From Lepiota brunneoincarnata (Eukaryota; Basidiomycota; Agaricomycetes; Agaricales; Agaricaceae), in the NCBI GenBank assembly GCA_023014365.1, contig JAEBUN010000018.1, positions 248,001-312,000 on the forward strand: a DNA stretch of 64,000 nucleotides, read 5' to 3'. The position numbers and the translations under genes were made by a program. Every line of letters starts with the position of its first letter. The first letter of the stretch is position 1. Below, piece by piece: positions 11,605 to 20,319 of the stretch. Under the pieces are notes generated by a model. That model was not told the origin of the DNA, made no database searches, and saw only the letters and a list, made by a program, of their open reading frames with translations.

Positions 11605-12228
11605 ACAAATATCACCACGCCTCCAAAGAAATTCTCGGCCCGAGAATCCCCATCACCCCCACCTCCCAAATCGAGAACTAGAATCTCAGGATCAGGAACC
11701 AAAAACCCAGATCCCAGAAGAAACCCTATTCCCACACAGACACCATCCCCATTTTACCCCCCATCTCCATTCGACTCACCCACTCCAAGTACATCAACAC
11801 GTACAAGAACAAGTTTTGCTGACGAACTAGCAGAACGACAAAGACTACAACACGAAAAAGAACTACAAGAACATTACGAACGAGAAGAAGAAAAACGCAA
11901 ACAAGCCGACGAATACCGTGCTAAAGTAGACCCATTAAACGACTACGAACTCCAAAGACTTAAAAACGCCCTCAAACAACCTAGAGGACTTTCCACATCA
12001 GAAGAAAATTTACTCTCACGCCACGAATACGCCGTAAATCAGGGAAAAACCCCCCAAACAGACAACGACTCCGACGTCTATATAACAGACGACAACCAAT
12101 CAGATCCCGATCCACAACCACCTGCATTACCTGCACCAACCGTACCCTTAGCCTTACCGGCTCCACCTTTCCGACCAGCACAACCTCCGTCACCACCACC
12201 GCCGCCGCCACCAGGACAACTACAAATA

Positions 12229-12365
12229 ATGGCCGCCGCAGCTACCCCAAAGGAGTTAGGACTCCTCAAACCCATCGCCTTTGATGGAACTAGAAGACTA
12301 TTTGAAGATTGGATCTTCCAATGTGAAGTTTACATGCTCGCCAATGCGACCACTTACAACACCGA
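12229..12365 (+). pseudogene. E1 gag, N-terminal piece (cut by E2)
   Basis: The first ATG of the predicted transcript is at 12229 (MAAAATPKELGLLKPIAFDG). The frame runs into the E2 LTR at 12366 after the codons for NTD. It resumes at 20320. A long Pro/Ser-rich and then charged coiled-coil-like frame (DELAERQRLQHEKE) precedes this ATG in frame without any ATG of its own. Confidence 0.85.
12361..12365. repeat. target-site duplication of E2 (left copy)
   Basis: ACCGA at 12361-12365 is repeated exactly at 20315-20319 on the far side of E2. Confidence 0.95.
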
Positions 12366-12783
12366 TGTTACCCGGGTTAGGGGTTCGCTCTTGAGTAGCA
12401 CGGCGTTCGAGGCAAGATGTCTATACAGACTTGGTCTTGTCCTACTAGGCGTGACTTAGAGACGACGGAGCACTATAGTCCAGCCGGTTTAAGGGCAAAG
12501 AGGTATAGGAGGCAGGAACTGTATAACACTAAGATAAGGATACAAGGGTATGGTACAGTATCCTTATATACTACTATGTGTGGCTGTGCTCCTACTATAT
12601 ATGTCTGGACCCAGGTAAGTGAGTCATATTCTTATCTATCTAAGTATAGATTGTTCTGATGGTTCTTCTGATGGTTTCAGGATGACAGGTCTTCTATCTA
12701 TTTATATTACTTGGGTGCTTCTGATAAGAGTTCCTTCCGGTGAGGCTTCTGATAAGGGGACTTTAAGGGGACTTCTGATAACA
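12366..12783 (-). repeat. E2 3' LTR
   Basis: 418 bp. On the plus strand it begins TGTTACCCGGG and ends CTTCTGATAACA. Its U3 carries repeated CTTCTGATAA motifs at 12718, 12747 and 12773, resembling GATA-factor sites. Confidence 0.95.
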
Positions 12784-12796
12784 TTACCCCGTTTCT
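12784..12796 (-). promoter_or_regulatory. E2 candidate polypurine tract
   Basis: AGAAACGGGGTAA on the minus strand sits directly before the 3' LTR, where plus-strand DNA priming is expected. E1 has AGAAACGGACCTAA at 26604-26617. Confidence 0.5.
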
Positions 12797-12861
12797 AAGG
12801 TTATATTCCACTATAACCGTTTATGTCTTTTTCTTCTTCTGTTTGTGTTTTGAAGTGGAGT

Positions 12862-13884
12862 TTAGAAATCTCCTACTGGTTCTCCGCATATATTGGACAT
12901 GGCGATATTATCGTATCCGTCGTCGAAGTCGTCTTCCTCAGGGTATTCAAGTCCTGAATATTGGTAATGGGTGGATGGGATATTTTGGGGTTGAGTTACC
13001 ATAGGTCTGTTGTATGGTGTATGTCTCGTTCCTTTCGAGGGACATTCGGTTCGTTTGTGGCGGGGTTGGAATACTCCGCAGTGTGGGCATCTATATTTGA
13101 TGCAATCGTATGAGTAATGACCCGGGGCATATTGTTTGCAACCGAGGCATGCGAATTGGGGGCAGTCCATCGCCCAGTGTCCAATTTGTTTGCATTGAAT
13201 GCATCGGGATCTGTCATTGGGTTTAGGGTTTGGAATTTGTTGGATAGGAGCAGGGGAATTCCGTATTGGGGTTGGTTTGGTGGCATTTTTGCGGAAGGGG
13301 TTATTATTTCCGACAGGGTTCTTCCTTCCTGACGTGGGGGTTGGAGTGTTTTTGTTGGGAGTTGTCATATTGGTTTGTTTCTTTCTTGGCATTTGGGACA
13401 TGAGTCCTTGACGAGTGAGGAGGAATGTCTCATAGTTTTCGGTCCACTTTCGTTGGGCGTGGAAGGCGTCGTGGAGGAGTTTTGTCTGTTTGACGTGATG
13501 GGTGTAGTTCGACCATATTTCTCGGTCGTAGTCGCTGATGGGGGCTTTGTTAACTTTGTCGGTAAGGAATTGAGTAGAAGCGATGGTGCGTAAGTCTTCT
13601 ACGTTTGTTGTGATTTGTTCGATGTTCTTTACTCCGGCTGTATGGAAGTGAATGGGTAAGGCGGCTACTGGTTCTGGTTCAGGTGTAGCGTTGGGGTCAG
13701 GAGTTTCGTCTCTGATGTTGATGAAGGCATTGGAGGGTGTGAATGGGCATGGCCTTGGGATTGGAGTCGGGGAGTTTCTTTCGACATTGGGGTCGTCAAT
13801 GATGATGACGGAAGAGGTAGTGGAGGAGGAGGAGAAGGGAGGAGTGGATTGGGGGCGGACAAGGTCGAGGTTGTTCATGGACAT
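12862..13884 (-). CDS. E2 ORF3: zinc-knuckle protein downstream of integrase
   Basis: 340 residues. The start ATG overlaps the pol stop (shared ATGTCCATGA), which suggests termination-reinitiation. The N-terminal half is Pro/Ser-rich with a conserved PISDYDREIW segment. Then come three knuckles: CIQCKQIGHWAMDC (CX2CX4HX4C), CLGCKQYAPGHYSYDC and CPHCGVFQPRHKRTEC (CX2CX6HX4C), and an acidic tail. The homologue in E1 is 25212-26336. It occupies the env position but has no signal peptide or membrane helix; a nucleic-acid-binding accessory role is my inference. Confidence 0.8.
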   Translation of the reverse strand: MSMNNLDLVRPQSTPPFSSSSTTSSVIIIDDPNVERNSPTPIPRPCPFTPSNAFINIRDETPDPNATPEPEPVAALPIHFHTAGVKNIEQITTNVEDLRTIASTQFLTDKVNKAPISDYDREIWSNYTHHVKQTKLLHDAFHAQRKWTENYETFLLTRQGLMSQMPRKKQTNMTTPNKNTPTPTSGRKNPVGNNNPFRKNATKPTPIRNSPAPIQQIPNPKPNDRSRCIQCKQIGHWAMDCPQFACLGCKQYAPGHYSYDCIKYRCPHCGVFQPRHKRTECPSKGTRHTPYNRPMVTQPQNIPSTHYQYSGLEYPEEDDFDDGYDNIAMSNICGEPVGDF

Positions 13885-16800
13885 TGTTGAGTACGTTTGT
13901 TGGTAAAGCGAAGTTGCTTCTGGTAGGTTCTGGGTAGTTCCTGGTTGTTGCTGTTGAGTTGGTGTATCTCTTTATACTCTTCCAAGTATTCATCGGCGTT
14001 ATTGCGGAGTTCTTCTTCGGATATCCATTGGTTCTCCGTGTGGGAGTATCCTTTCCAGTGTACGTAGTATTGGAGTTTTCCCCGGTATTGGCGGTGGTTG
14101 AGAATAGCTTCTATTTCGTATTCTTCTTCTTCATTGATGATGTCTGGTGGTGGTGGCGTCGGATGAGGTCCGTATGCTTCTGTTTCGTTATATGGGGTTA
14201 AGAGGTTTCGGTGGAACACCGGATGTATCTTCCATTTGATCGGAAGTTTTATTTTGTATGTGAGTGGCGATAAGACTTCCAAAATAGGGAAAGGTCCTAG
14301 TCGTTTTGGGGATATTTTGTTGGAGATGAAGGGAAGTTTGAGGTTCTTGGCTTCTAGCCATACTTTCTGATGTGTTTCAAGGGGTTTGACAGTTCTTCTG
14401 GTTCTTTGTTTCATAATGTCGGCGGAGAGTTGGTGTGCCGCGTGTGCTTCTTTTCTGGCATCATCGAGGAGTCTGATGCGTTCGTCTACTGATGGAAAGT
14501 TCGAAGTTTCCATTACCGTGGGTATCGGTGGAGGGTTATATCCCATGATTAGTTCAAATGGGGATTTCTGCCTCGAGGCATGTATTTTGGAGTTGTGTGC
14601 GAATTCGGCGATAGGGAGGGTTTCTGACCAGTCAAGGGGATTCCTGGTGCAGTATATGGCGAGATAGGTCTCAATTTCTTGATTGTATCGTTCTGTGGAA
14701 CCATCTGTCTGGGGATGGTATGCGGTTGAAAATGCCTGTTGGATGTTAAGGCGTTTGGCTAGCTGTCTGAGGGAGTTGGCGGCGAATCTGGGGTCTCGAT
14801 CTGATATGATTTTGTTGGGTAGTCCGAATCTGGTGAAGACTTTTTCTATTAATAGTCGTCCGATGTCATCGGCGTTTGATCGATCTGAGGTTGGGATGAA
14901 AATTACCCCCTTCGTAAGACCGTGGTCCACCACGGACAATATCGCATTATGGCCGGCGCTAGGTGGTAGACCGGTGATAAGATCCCATGAGATCTGGGCA
15001 AATGGGCGTTTAGATGCTGGTGGAGGGATCGGTTGAGTTGGTGCGCGATCCGGTCTGCGTATGATTTTATGTTGCTGACATTCTGGACAGCCTTTGACAT
15101 AGTTCTTTATGAACGTTGACATTCCTGGCCAATACACTTCTTTCTTGGCGAGGCGGTACGTTTCCTGTTCTCCAGGGTGGCCACGTGTGGGGTGGTCGTG
15201 GTACCTTGCGATGACATCGCGTCTGAGTTGAAGGTCTTCTGGAATGATGACACGTTCTTGGAACGTGAGGAGTGAACCGTTTGAGGTTGGGACTGTTCCG
15301 AAGTCTTTATTGGCGGCGTTAGGGTGGGCTTCTTTTAGGAGTTTGAACGCTTCAGTGGTTCTAGCGTCGTATTTTGGTGATTCCGTGATTCTTTCTTGGA
15401 GTTCCATATCGACGGTGGCGATAAAGAGGTGTTCTGGGAGCATTGTGATCAAGTTTTGATCTTCTATGTCAGTGGTGGCAACGAAGAGGTTGTTTGGAAG
15501 CATGGTGACGTCTTCATTATCGTTGTCCTCGTCAGGGATGTGGTCTGGACGTCTCGATAAGGCGTCTGGTGCAGGAATTTTTGATCCTGGGACGTGTTCT
15601 AATTTGAAGTTGTAATCAGCGAGGGTCTGTACCCATCGTGCTTGTCGGCGGTTGATTTTCTGGGGTTTACGCCAGTATGTGAGGTTTTGGTGGTCCGTTC
15701 TGATGCGGACGGTATGGGGGCTGCCAAGGAGATAGTGGCGCCATTCTTCGAGGGCTCGGATAATAGCGAGGAGTTCCCTATCATAGATGTCGTAGTTGCG
15801 TTCCGCTGGTCCGAATGTTTTTGAATAGAATGATACGGGTTTCCGTATTCCGTTGATGTCATATTGATACAGGACAGCTCCTGATGCGAATTTAGAAGCA
15901 TCGGCTTCTATTTCGAAAGGTTTTGTGGAGTCGGGCATGAGGAGTACCGGTTCCTTTAGGAATTCGTTCTTGAGTGTTTCGAATGCTTTCTGCTGTTCTT
16001 CTTTCCATTCAAATTTGTTTGATTTGGAAAGGAGTTGATTCAGGGGTTTGGTGTGGTGGGAGTAGCTGCGAATGAACTTCCGGTAGAAGTTACAAAATCC
16101 GATGAATTTCCGAACGTGTCGGACGGTTTTTGGCACGGGCCAATCTTCTATTCCCTTGAGTTTTCCGGGATCCATTTTTATCTCGTCTGGTGTGATGATC
16201 ATGCCGAGATATTCGAGTCGTTGTTTGTTAAACTCGCATTTCTCCGTTTTGAGGTAGAGGTCGTTTTCCTGCAGGATTTGCAGTACTTTTTCCGTAAGTC
16301 GGTCGGTTTCTTCCTGGGTTTTTCCGTAGATCAGGATATCATCCATGTAGATGATGATTCCTCCTTTCTCCATTATTTCAGAGAATAGTGTGTCCATCAT
16401 ATGTTGGAACGTCGCGGGACTGTTGCAAAGTCCAAAAAACATAACAGTTGGTTCGAAAAGACCCATGGGAGTCTTGAACGCTGCTTTCCATTGGTCGCCA
16501 TCTTTGATTCTGACGTTATTGTATCCTAGGCGGACGTCGAGCTTAGTGAAGTACTTAGCTCCTTTGAGTTTGTCCATGATAGAAGAAATCATGGGGATTG
16601 GGTAGGCATTTTTGACGGTGTGATCGTTTAGATAATGATAGTCTTGGCAGGGTCGGAGGTCTCCTCCTTTCTTGGCAACGAAAAAGAAGGGTGATGCCAT
16701 AGGGGATTTTGAAGGGCGGATGTAGCCTTTTCGGAGGTTTTCGTCTATGAATTCTTTTAATGCTTTTTCTTCGGCAGGTGCCACTTGATAAGGTTTCATC

Positions 16801-17717
16801 GATTTTGCTTCGAATGTCGGTTTTAGTTCGATTTCATGATCAAACGTTCTTGATGGTGGGAATCGTTCGGAGGCTTTCTTGTTGAATATTTTAGCCCATC
16901 GGGCAAATCTCTGAGGGATCTCGGGTGGTTCCTTGTTTGATTCCGGTTGTTTTCCTTTTTGGTTTGTTGATCTTGTCGGGTTATGTTGCTCATTGTGGAG
17001 TGTTGTAGCGTGTGTCGCTTTGGCGTTTACTTCTAATGGGGTTAGAAGCATGGGATTCATTTCTCTTTCTAGAGAGAAGGTGTCGAGGTCAACATTTGAC
17101 AGGTTGACGTATTCTTCGGGATTTTCCTCGGGTTGAGAGGTCTTTCCAGCCATTATGTCCATGGCGATGGAGTTAAGTTCGACAGGTCGTCGTAAGGTTC
17201 TGAGGAGTTTGGAAAAGTCCTGGTGATCGATTTGGGGTTTCCAAGAGAATGTCTTGGTCTTCCAGTTGATGTCGGGATTGTATTGTTCCAACCAGGGAAA
17301 TCCGATGATGAGGTCCTTCTCACCAGTGTTTGTGACATACGCTTCTAGCGTGCAATCTCTTCCATCGATGATGGTTCTGATTTTGATGTATTCATGGATC
17401 TTGCCATGTTGATTGTCAGTTCCGTCAACGTTACTGAGTGGAATTGGTTGGTCCAGCCGTTTGGTTTGATAACCATGTCGTTCAACGACTTTGTGGGAGA
17501 TAAAGTTCCCTTGGGCTCCTGAGTCTATCAGGGCGGTGATGGCCACGGGTTTTGATGTCCGTTCACTCCAAATCTCGATGGGTAGGTAGAGAGATCGTTT
17601 ATTCGGGGAGAGTCGTAGTTGTACAGAATTTATCGAGAAAGTGTCCTTCTGAGAGTGAGAATATATAGTGTCCTTCTGGGAACGAGCAGGGGCGCATCGG
17701 TCTGTGTTCCGTTTTAA
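13875..17717 (-). CDS. pol: E2 pol: protease, RT, RNase H, integrase, chromodomain
   Basis: The frame runs from the presumed -1 shift at the gag stop (17717), about 1,280 residues. Domains in order: aspartic protease LIDSGAQGNF, reverse transcriptase with IIYMDDILIYG, RNase H (RELLAI, DHQNLTYWR), integrase zinc finger (HHCC ending CPECQQHK), the DDE core (WDLITGLPP, SDRDPRF, HPQTDGSTERYNQE), GPF/Y motif KRLGPFPI, and a C-terminal chromodomain (VHWKGYSHTENQW) with aromatic cage positions kept. This places it among chromoviruses, whose chromodomains steer integration to marked chromatin. It is intact. Confidence 0.95.
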   Translation of the reverse strand, partial: LKRNTDRCAPARSQKDTIYSHSQKDTFSINSVQLRLSPNKRSLYLPIEIWSERTSKPVAITALIDSGAQGNFISHKVVERHGYQTKRLDQPIPLSNVDGTDNQHGKIHEYIKIRTIIDGRDCTLEAYVTNTGEKDLIIGFPWLEQYNPDINWKTKTFSWKPQIDHQDFSKLLRTLRRPVELNSIAMDIMAGKTSQPEENPEEYVNLSNVDLDTFSLEREMNPMLLTPLEVNAKATHATTLHNEQHNPTRSTNQKGKQPESNKEPPEIPQRFARWAKIFNKKASERFPPSRTFDHEIELKPTFEAKSMKPYQVAPAEEKALKEFIDENLRKGYIRPSKSPMASPFFFVAKKGGDLRPCQDYHYLNDHTVKNAYPIPMISSIMDKLKGAKYFTKLDVRLGYNNVRIKDGDQWKAAFKTPMGLFEPTVMFFGLCNSPATFQHMMDTLFSEIMEKGGIIIYMDDILIYGKTQEETDRLTEKVLQILQENDLYLKTEKCEFNKQRLEYLGMIITPDEIKMDPGKLKGIEDWPVPKTVRHVRKFIGFCNFYRKFIRSYSHHTKPLNQLLSKSNKFEWKEEQQKAFETLKNEFLKEPVLLMPDSTKPFEIEADASKFASGAVLYQYDINGIRKPVSFYSKTFGPAERNYDIYDRELLAIIRALEEWRHYLLGSPHTVRIRTDHQNLTYWRKPQKINRRQARWVQTLADYNFKLEHVPGSKIPAPDALSRRPDHIPDEDNDNEDVTMLPNNLFVATTDIEDQNLITMLPEHLFIATVDMELQERITESPKYDARTTEAFKLLKEAHPNAANKDFGTVPTSNGSLLTFQERVIIPEDLQLRRDVIARYHDHPTRGHPGEQETYRLAKKEVYWPGMSTFIKNYVKGCPECQQHKIIRRPDRAPTQPIPPPASKRPFAQISWDLITGLPPSAGHNAILSVVDHGLTKGVIFIPTSDRSNADDIGRLLIEKVFTRFGLPNKIISDRDPRFAANSLRQLAKRLNIQQAFSTAYHPQTDGSTERYNQEIETYLAIYCTRNPLDWSETLPIAEFAHNSKIHASRQKSPFELIMGYNPPPIPTVMETSNFPSVDERIRLLDDARKEAHAAHQLSADIMKQRTRRTVKPLETHQKVWLEAKNLKLPFISNKISPKRLGPFPILEVLSPLTYKIKLPIKWKIHPVFHRNLLTPYNETEAYGPHPTPPPPDIINEEEEYEIEAILNHRQYRGKLQYYVHWKGYSHTENQWISEEELRNNADEYLEEYKEIHQLNSNNQELPRTYQKQLRFTNKRTQQCP

Positions 17718-17720
17718 AAA
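17714..17720 (-). promoter_or_regulatory. E2 gag/pol -1 shift site at the gag stop
   Basis: On the minus strand gag ends GAT TTT TAA, and the pol frame reads GGA TTT TTA AAA. A P-site TTT can re-pair one base back because a fifth T precedes it, turning the stop into TTA. The same arrangement occurs in E1 (21364-21373). Confidence 0.5.
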
Positions 17721-18901
17721 TCCTGGAAGGGACGCATCTCCGGATCTTCGGCTAGCGCAGAGTGGAGTTCTTGTTGGAGTTCAGGGTCGAGGTCGTCGAC
17801 CATTTGGCGCATCTGAGATGCAACTTCTGCAACAGCAAGGGAGTACTTGCGTTGTGGGGATTGTTGGGTATTCCGGTTCGGGAATCCGGGACGAGTGTTT
17901 TGTTGTCCTGGGAAGGGACGGTTGGGGTTTCTCGCAGGGCGAGGGGGATTGGTGCGCATTCCTGGGAAGCGTCTAGTTTGAGGGGGTTGAGGGCATTTGC
18001 TAACCCAGTGGTCTTTAGCTCCGCATCGGAAGCATTCTTGGTTCTGGTAAGCTTTAATTTGTTGTCCGGTGACAACGGCATCTATCTCCAAGGAGTCTTG
18101 AAGTTCTTCTTCGGCATAGTCCGGTTGAGGGATTTCTGGGTAAGGATCTTCGAATCCTTCTTCTATAGTGACATGGTCTACTTCCATGGCATGTGGGTCG
18201 CGTGGGGTAAATCGTGGAGCATTGCTCCTTTGGTAGAACTGTGCGTAGGGCACGTTATTGTTTGGGCGACTTGGTCCTCGGTTGGGTTGGTACTGGTTTC
18301 TTTGGGGAAACGTGTTTCTGGGGGTGCCGTACAGGGCGTTAATTCGGCGGAAATTGTCGTCGAGTTTGTTTGCTCGGGTGTACCAAGCGGTGATAGTTGT
18401 CGGAGGATTTTCTGATTCGTCGATTTTCATGGCAATGCGGCGGTCGATTGCCTTGCGGTATAGATCGATCAAAGTGCGATCTTCGTTTAGTCCGGATTGT
18501 CGGACGAGTTCTTTGAACTGAGCGTTGAACTCGGTCATTGGTTTACCAGCTTGATGCAAGGTTTGGAGTTTGGTATGCGCGTACGCATGTTCGTCCGCTG
18601 GGGTGAAGTCGGCTCTCAGTCGAGCAGTAAAGTTGTCCCATGACTCCATGACTATGGTTTGTCCTGGTGGAGTTTGGGCATTTCTCTCGTGGAGGTATTG
18701 TCTAGCCCAGGCTCGGGCATCTCCTGATTGCATTGTCGAAAGGACAAATAGAGTCCTAGCGAGGTCGGTGTTGTAAGTGGTCGCATTGGCGAGCACGTAA
18801 ACTTCACATTGGAAGATCCAATCTTCGAATAGTCTTCTAGTTCCATCGAAGGCGATGGGTTTGAGGAGTCCTAACTCCTTTGGGGTGGCTGCGGCGGCCA
18901 T
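17714..18901 (-). CDS. gag: E2 gag
   Basis: 395 residues from the ATG at 18901 (MAAAATPKELGLLKP). It has a retrotransposon-gag capsid region with RARADFTPADEHAYAHTKL and a single CCHC knuckle CFRCGAKDHWVSKC, then a Pro/Arg-rich tail ending MRPFQDF. That ATG is the first one in the predicted transcript. The same frame is open for a further 207 codons upstream with no ATG. The stop TAA sits in a run of five T, where pol continues in the -1 frame. Confidence 0.9.
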   Translation of the reverse strand: MAAAATPKELGLLKPIAFDGTRRLFEDWIFQCEVYVLANATTYNTDLARTLFVLSTMQSGDARAWARQYLHERNAQTPPGQTIVMESWDNFTARLRADFTPADEHAYAHTKLQTLHQAGKPMTEFNAQFKELVRQSGLNEDRTLIDLYRKAIDRRIAMKIDESENPPTTITAWYTRANKLDDNFRRINALYGTPRNTFPQRNQYQPNRGPSRPNNNVPYAQFYQRSNAPRFTPRDPHAMEVDHVTIEEGFEDPYPEIPQPDYAEEELQDSLEIDAVVTGQQIKAYQNQECFRCGAKDHWVSKCPQPPQTRRFPGMRTNPPRPARNPNRPFPGQQNTRPGFPNRNTQQSPQRKYSLAVAEVASQMRQMVDDLDPELQQELHSALAEDPEMRPFQDF

Positions 18902-19778
18902 TATTTGTAGTTGTCCGGGTGGCGGCGGTGGTGGTGGTGATGGAGGTTGTGTTGGTCGCAACGGTGGAGCCGGTAGGGCTAAGGGTACAGTTGGTGCGGG
19001 TAATGCGGGTGGTTGTGGATCGGGATCTGATTGGTTGTCGTCTGTTATATAGACGTCGGAGTCGTTGTCTTCTTGGGGTTTTCCCTGATTTATGGCGTAT
19101 TCGTGGCGTGTGAGTAAGTTTTCTTCTGATGTGGAAAGTCCTCTGGGTTGTTTGAGGGCGTTTTTGAGTCTTTGGAGTTCGTAGTCGTTTAATGGGTCTA
19201 CTTTGACACGGTATTCTTCGGCTTGTTTGCGTTTTCTTTCTTCTTGTTCGTAGTGTTCTTTTAATTCTTTTTCGTGTTGTAGTCTTTGTCGTTCTGCTAG
19301 TTCGTCAGCAAAGCTAGTCCTTGTTCGTGTCGATGTACTTGGAACGGGTGAGTCGAATGGGGATGGAGGATAGAACGGGGATGGTGTCTGAGTGGGGATA
19401 GGGTTTCTTCTGGGATCCGGGTTCTGGGTTCCTGATCCTGAGATTCTATTTCTTGATTTGGGAGGAGGGGGTGATGGGGATTCTCGGGCCGAGAATTTCT
19501 TTGGTGGCGTGGTGGCGGGTGTCTAGCGATCAATTATCGCTAGAAGTATGAAAATTTGAAGGGCGGCGATGGATATTCCTGAGTACAGGTTCCACGATCT
19601 GACGACACAGCAGTGGCAGGGGCACGTGATCTGTTCGAGTTCTAGGTTGATGATTCTGTAGGCGAGGAGGGTGGCAGTTGTCGTGAAGACGAATATGAGG
19701 AGGTGAGCCAGGTTTGCTGGCAGGAGGGGAATGGATAGGATCGTAGCAACGGCTACAGAGAACGTCGCAAGTGGCGAC

Positions 19779-19855
19779 ACAGAGTACCTCGACGTGTTCA
19801 GTACGTCGGAAGAGTCAACAGAGTACCTCGACGCGTTCAGTGCGTCGGCAGAGCA
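19779..19855. repeat. 39-bp tandem duplication in E2 leader
   Basis: Two near-identical 39-bp units (starts 19779 and 19818) containing CAGAGTACCTCGACG. E1 has one unit. The length is 13 codons, so the leader reading frame is preserved. Confidence 0.75.
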
Positions 19856-19883
19856 GAGGGCGAGCAGAGGATAAGCAGCAGAG

Positions 19884-19895
19884 TATCTTAGTGTT
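19884..19895 (-). promoter_or_regulatory. E2 candidate self-priming site
   Basis: AACACTAAGATA (minus strand), one base inside the 5' LTR, complements TATCTTAGTGTT at 20067-20056 (minus strand), which lies about 33 bp after a TATATAAGG box (20092-20102). It is the same geometry as in E1. Confidence 0.7.
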
Positions 19896-19896
19896 T

Positions 19897-20314
19897 TGTT
19901 ACCCGGGTTAGGGGTTCGCTCTTGAGTAGCACAGCGTTCGAGGCAAGATGTCTATACAGACTTGGTCTTGTCCTACTAGGCGTGACTTAGAGACGACGGA
20001 GCACTATAGTCCAGCCGGTTTAAGGGCAAAGAGGTATAGGAGGCAGGAACTGTATAACACTAAGATAAGGATACAAGGGTATGGTACAGTATCCTTATAT
20101 ACTACTATGTGTGGCTGTGCTCCTACTATATATGGCTGGACCCAGGTAAGTGAGTCATATTCTTATCTATCTAAGTATAGATTGTTCTGATGGTTCTTCT
20201 GATGGTTTCAGGATGACAGGTCTTCTATCTATTTATATTACTTGGGTGCTTCTGATAAGAGTTCCTTCCGGTGAGGCTTCTGATAAGGGGACTTTAAGGG
20301 GACTTCTGATAACA
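19897..20314 (-). repeat. E2 5' LTR
   Basis: 418 bp, matching 12366-12783 except at two positions. It holds the promoter of E2, which reads leftward. Confidence 0.95.
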
Positions 20315-20319
20315 ACCGA

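Larger units (their letters stand above)
18902..20067 (-). other. E2 AUG-free leader with long open frame
   Basis: From the predicted mRNA start (20067) to the gag ATG (18901) there is no ATG in any frame over about 1.17 kb. The gag frame is open for 207 codons upstream to a TAG at 19523-19525, and before that again into the LTR, with hydrophobic segments and CPCHCCVVRSWNLYSG. The post-TAG part is Pro/Ser-rich and then Glu/Arg-rich. Confidence 0.7.
12366..20314 (-). mobile_element. E2: complete Ty3-type chromovirus nested in E1 gag, opposite orientation
   Basis: 7,949 bp bounded by 418-bp LTRs (12366-12783 and 19897-20314) that differ only at 12402/19933 and 12604/20135. Read on the minus strand it has leader, gag, pol and ORF3, all uninterrupted, so by sequence it looks competent for transposition. 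Pol is almost the same as in E1, but the LTR U3, parts of the leader and ORF3 are clearly diverged. It is a sister subfamily rather than a copy of its host element. Confidence 0.95.

Noticed and set aside
12417..12659. 80-codon frame seen in both LTRs (MSIQTWSCPTRRDLETTEHY)
   Set aside because: It lies antisense within the R-U5 of the LTR and recurs only because the LTR does.
13652..13906. Plus-strand frames across 13-18 kb
   Set aside because: They are antisense shadows of the intact E2 pol, gag and ORF3 on the minus strand.
19897..20314. The two LTR types as one family with random decay
   Set aside because: Each pair is 99.5% identical within its element and has its own length (386 or 418 bp), so they are distinct subfamilies.
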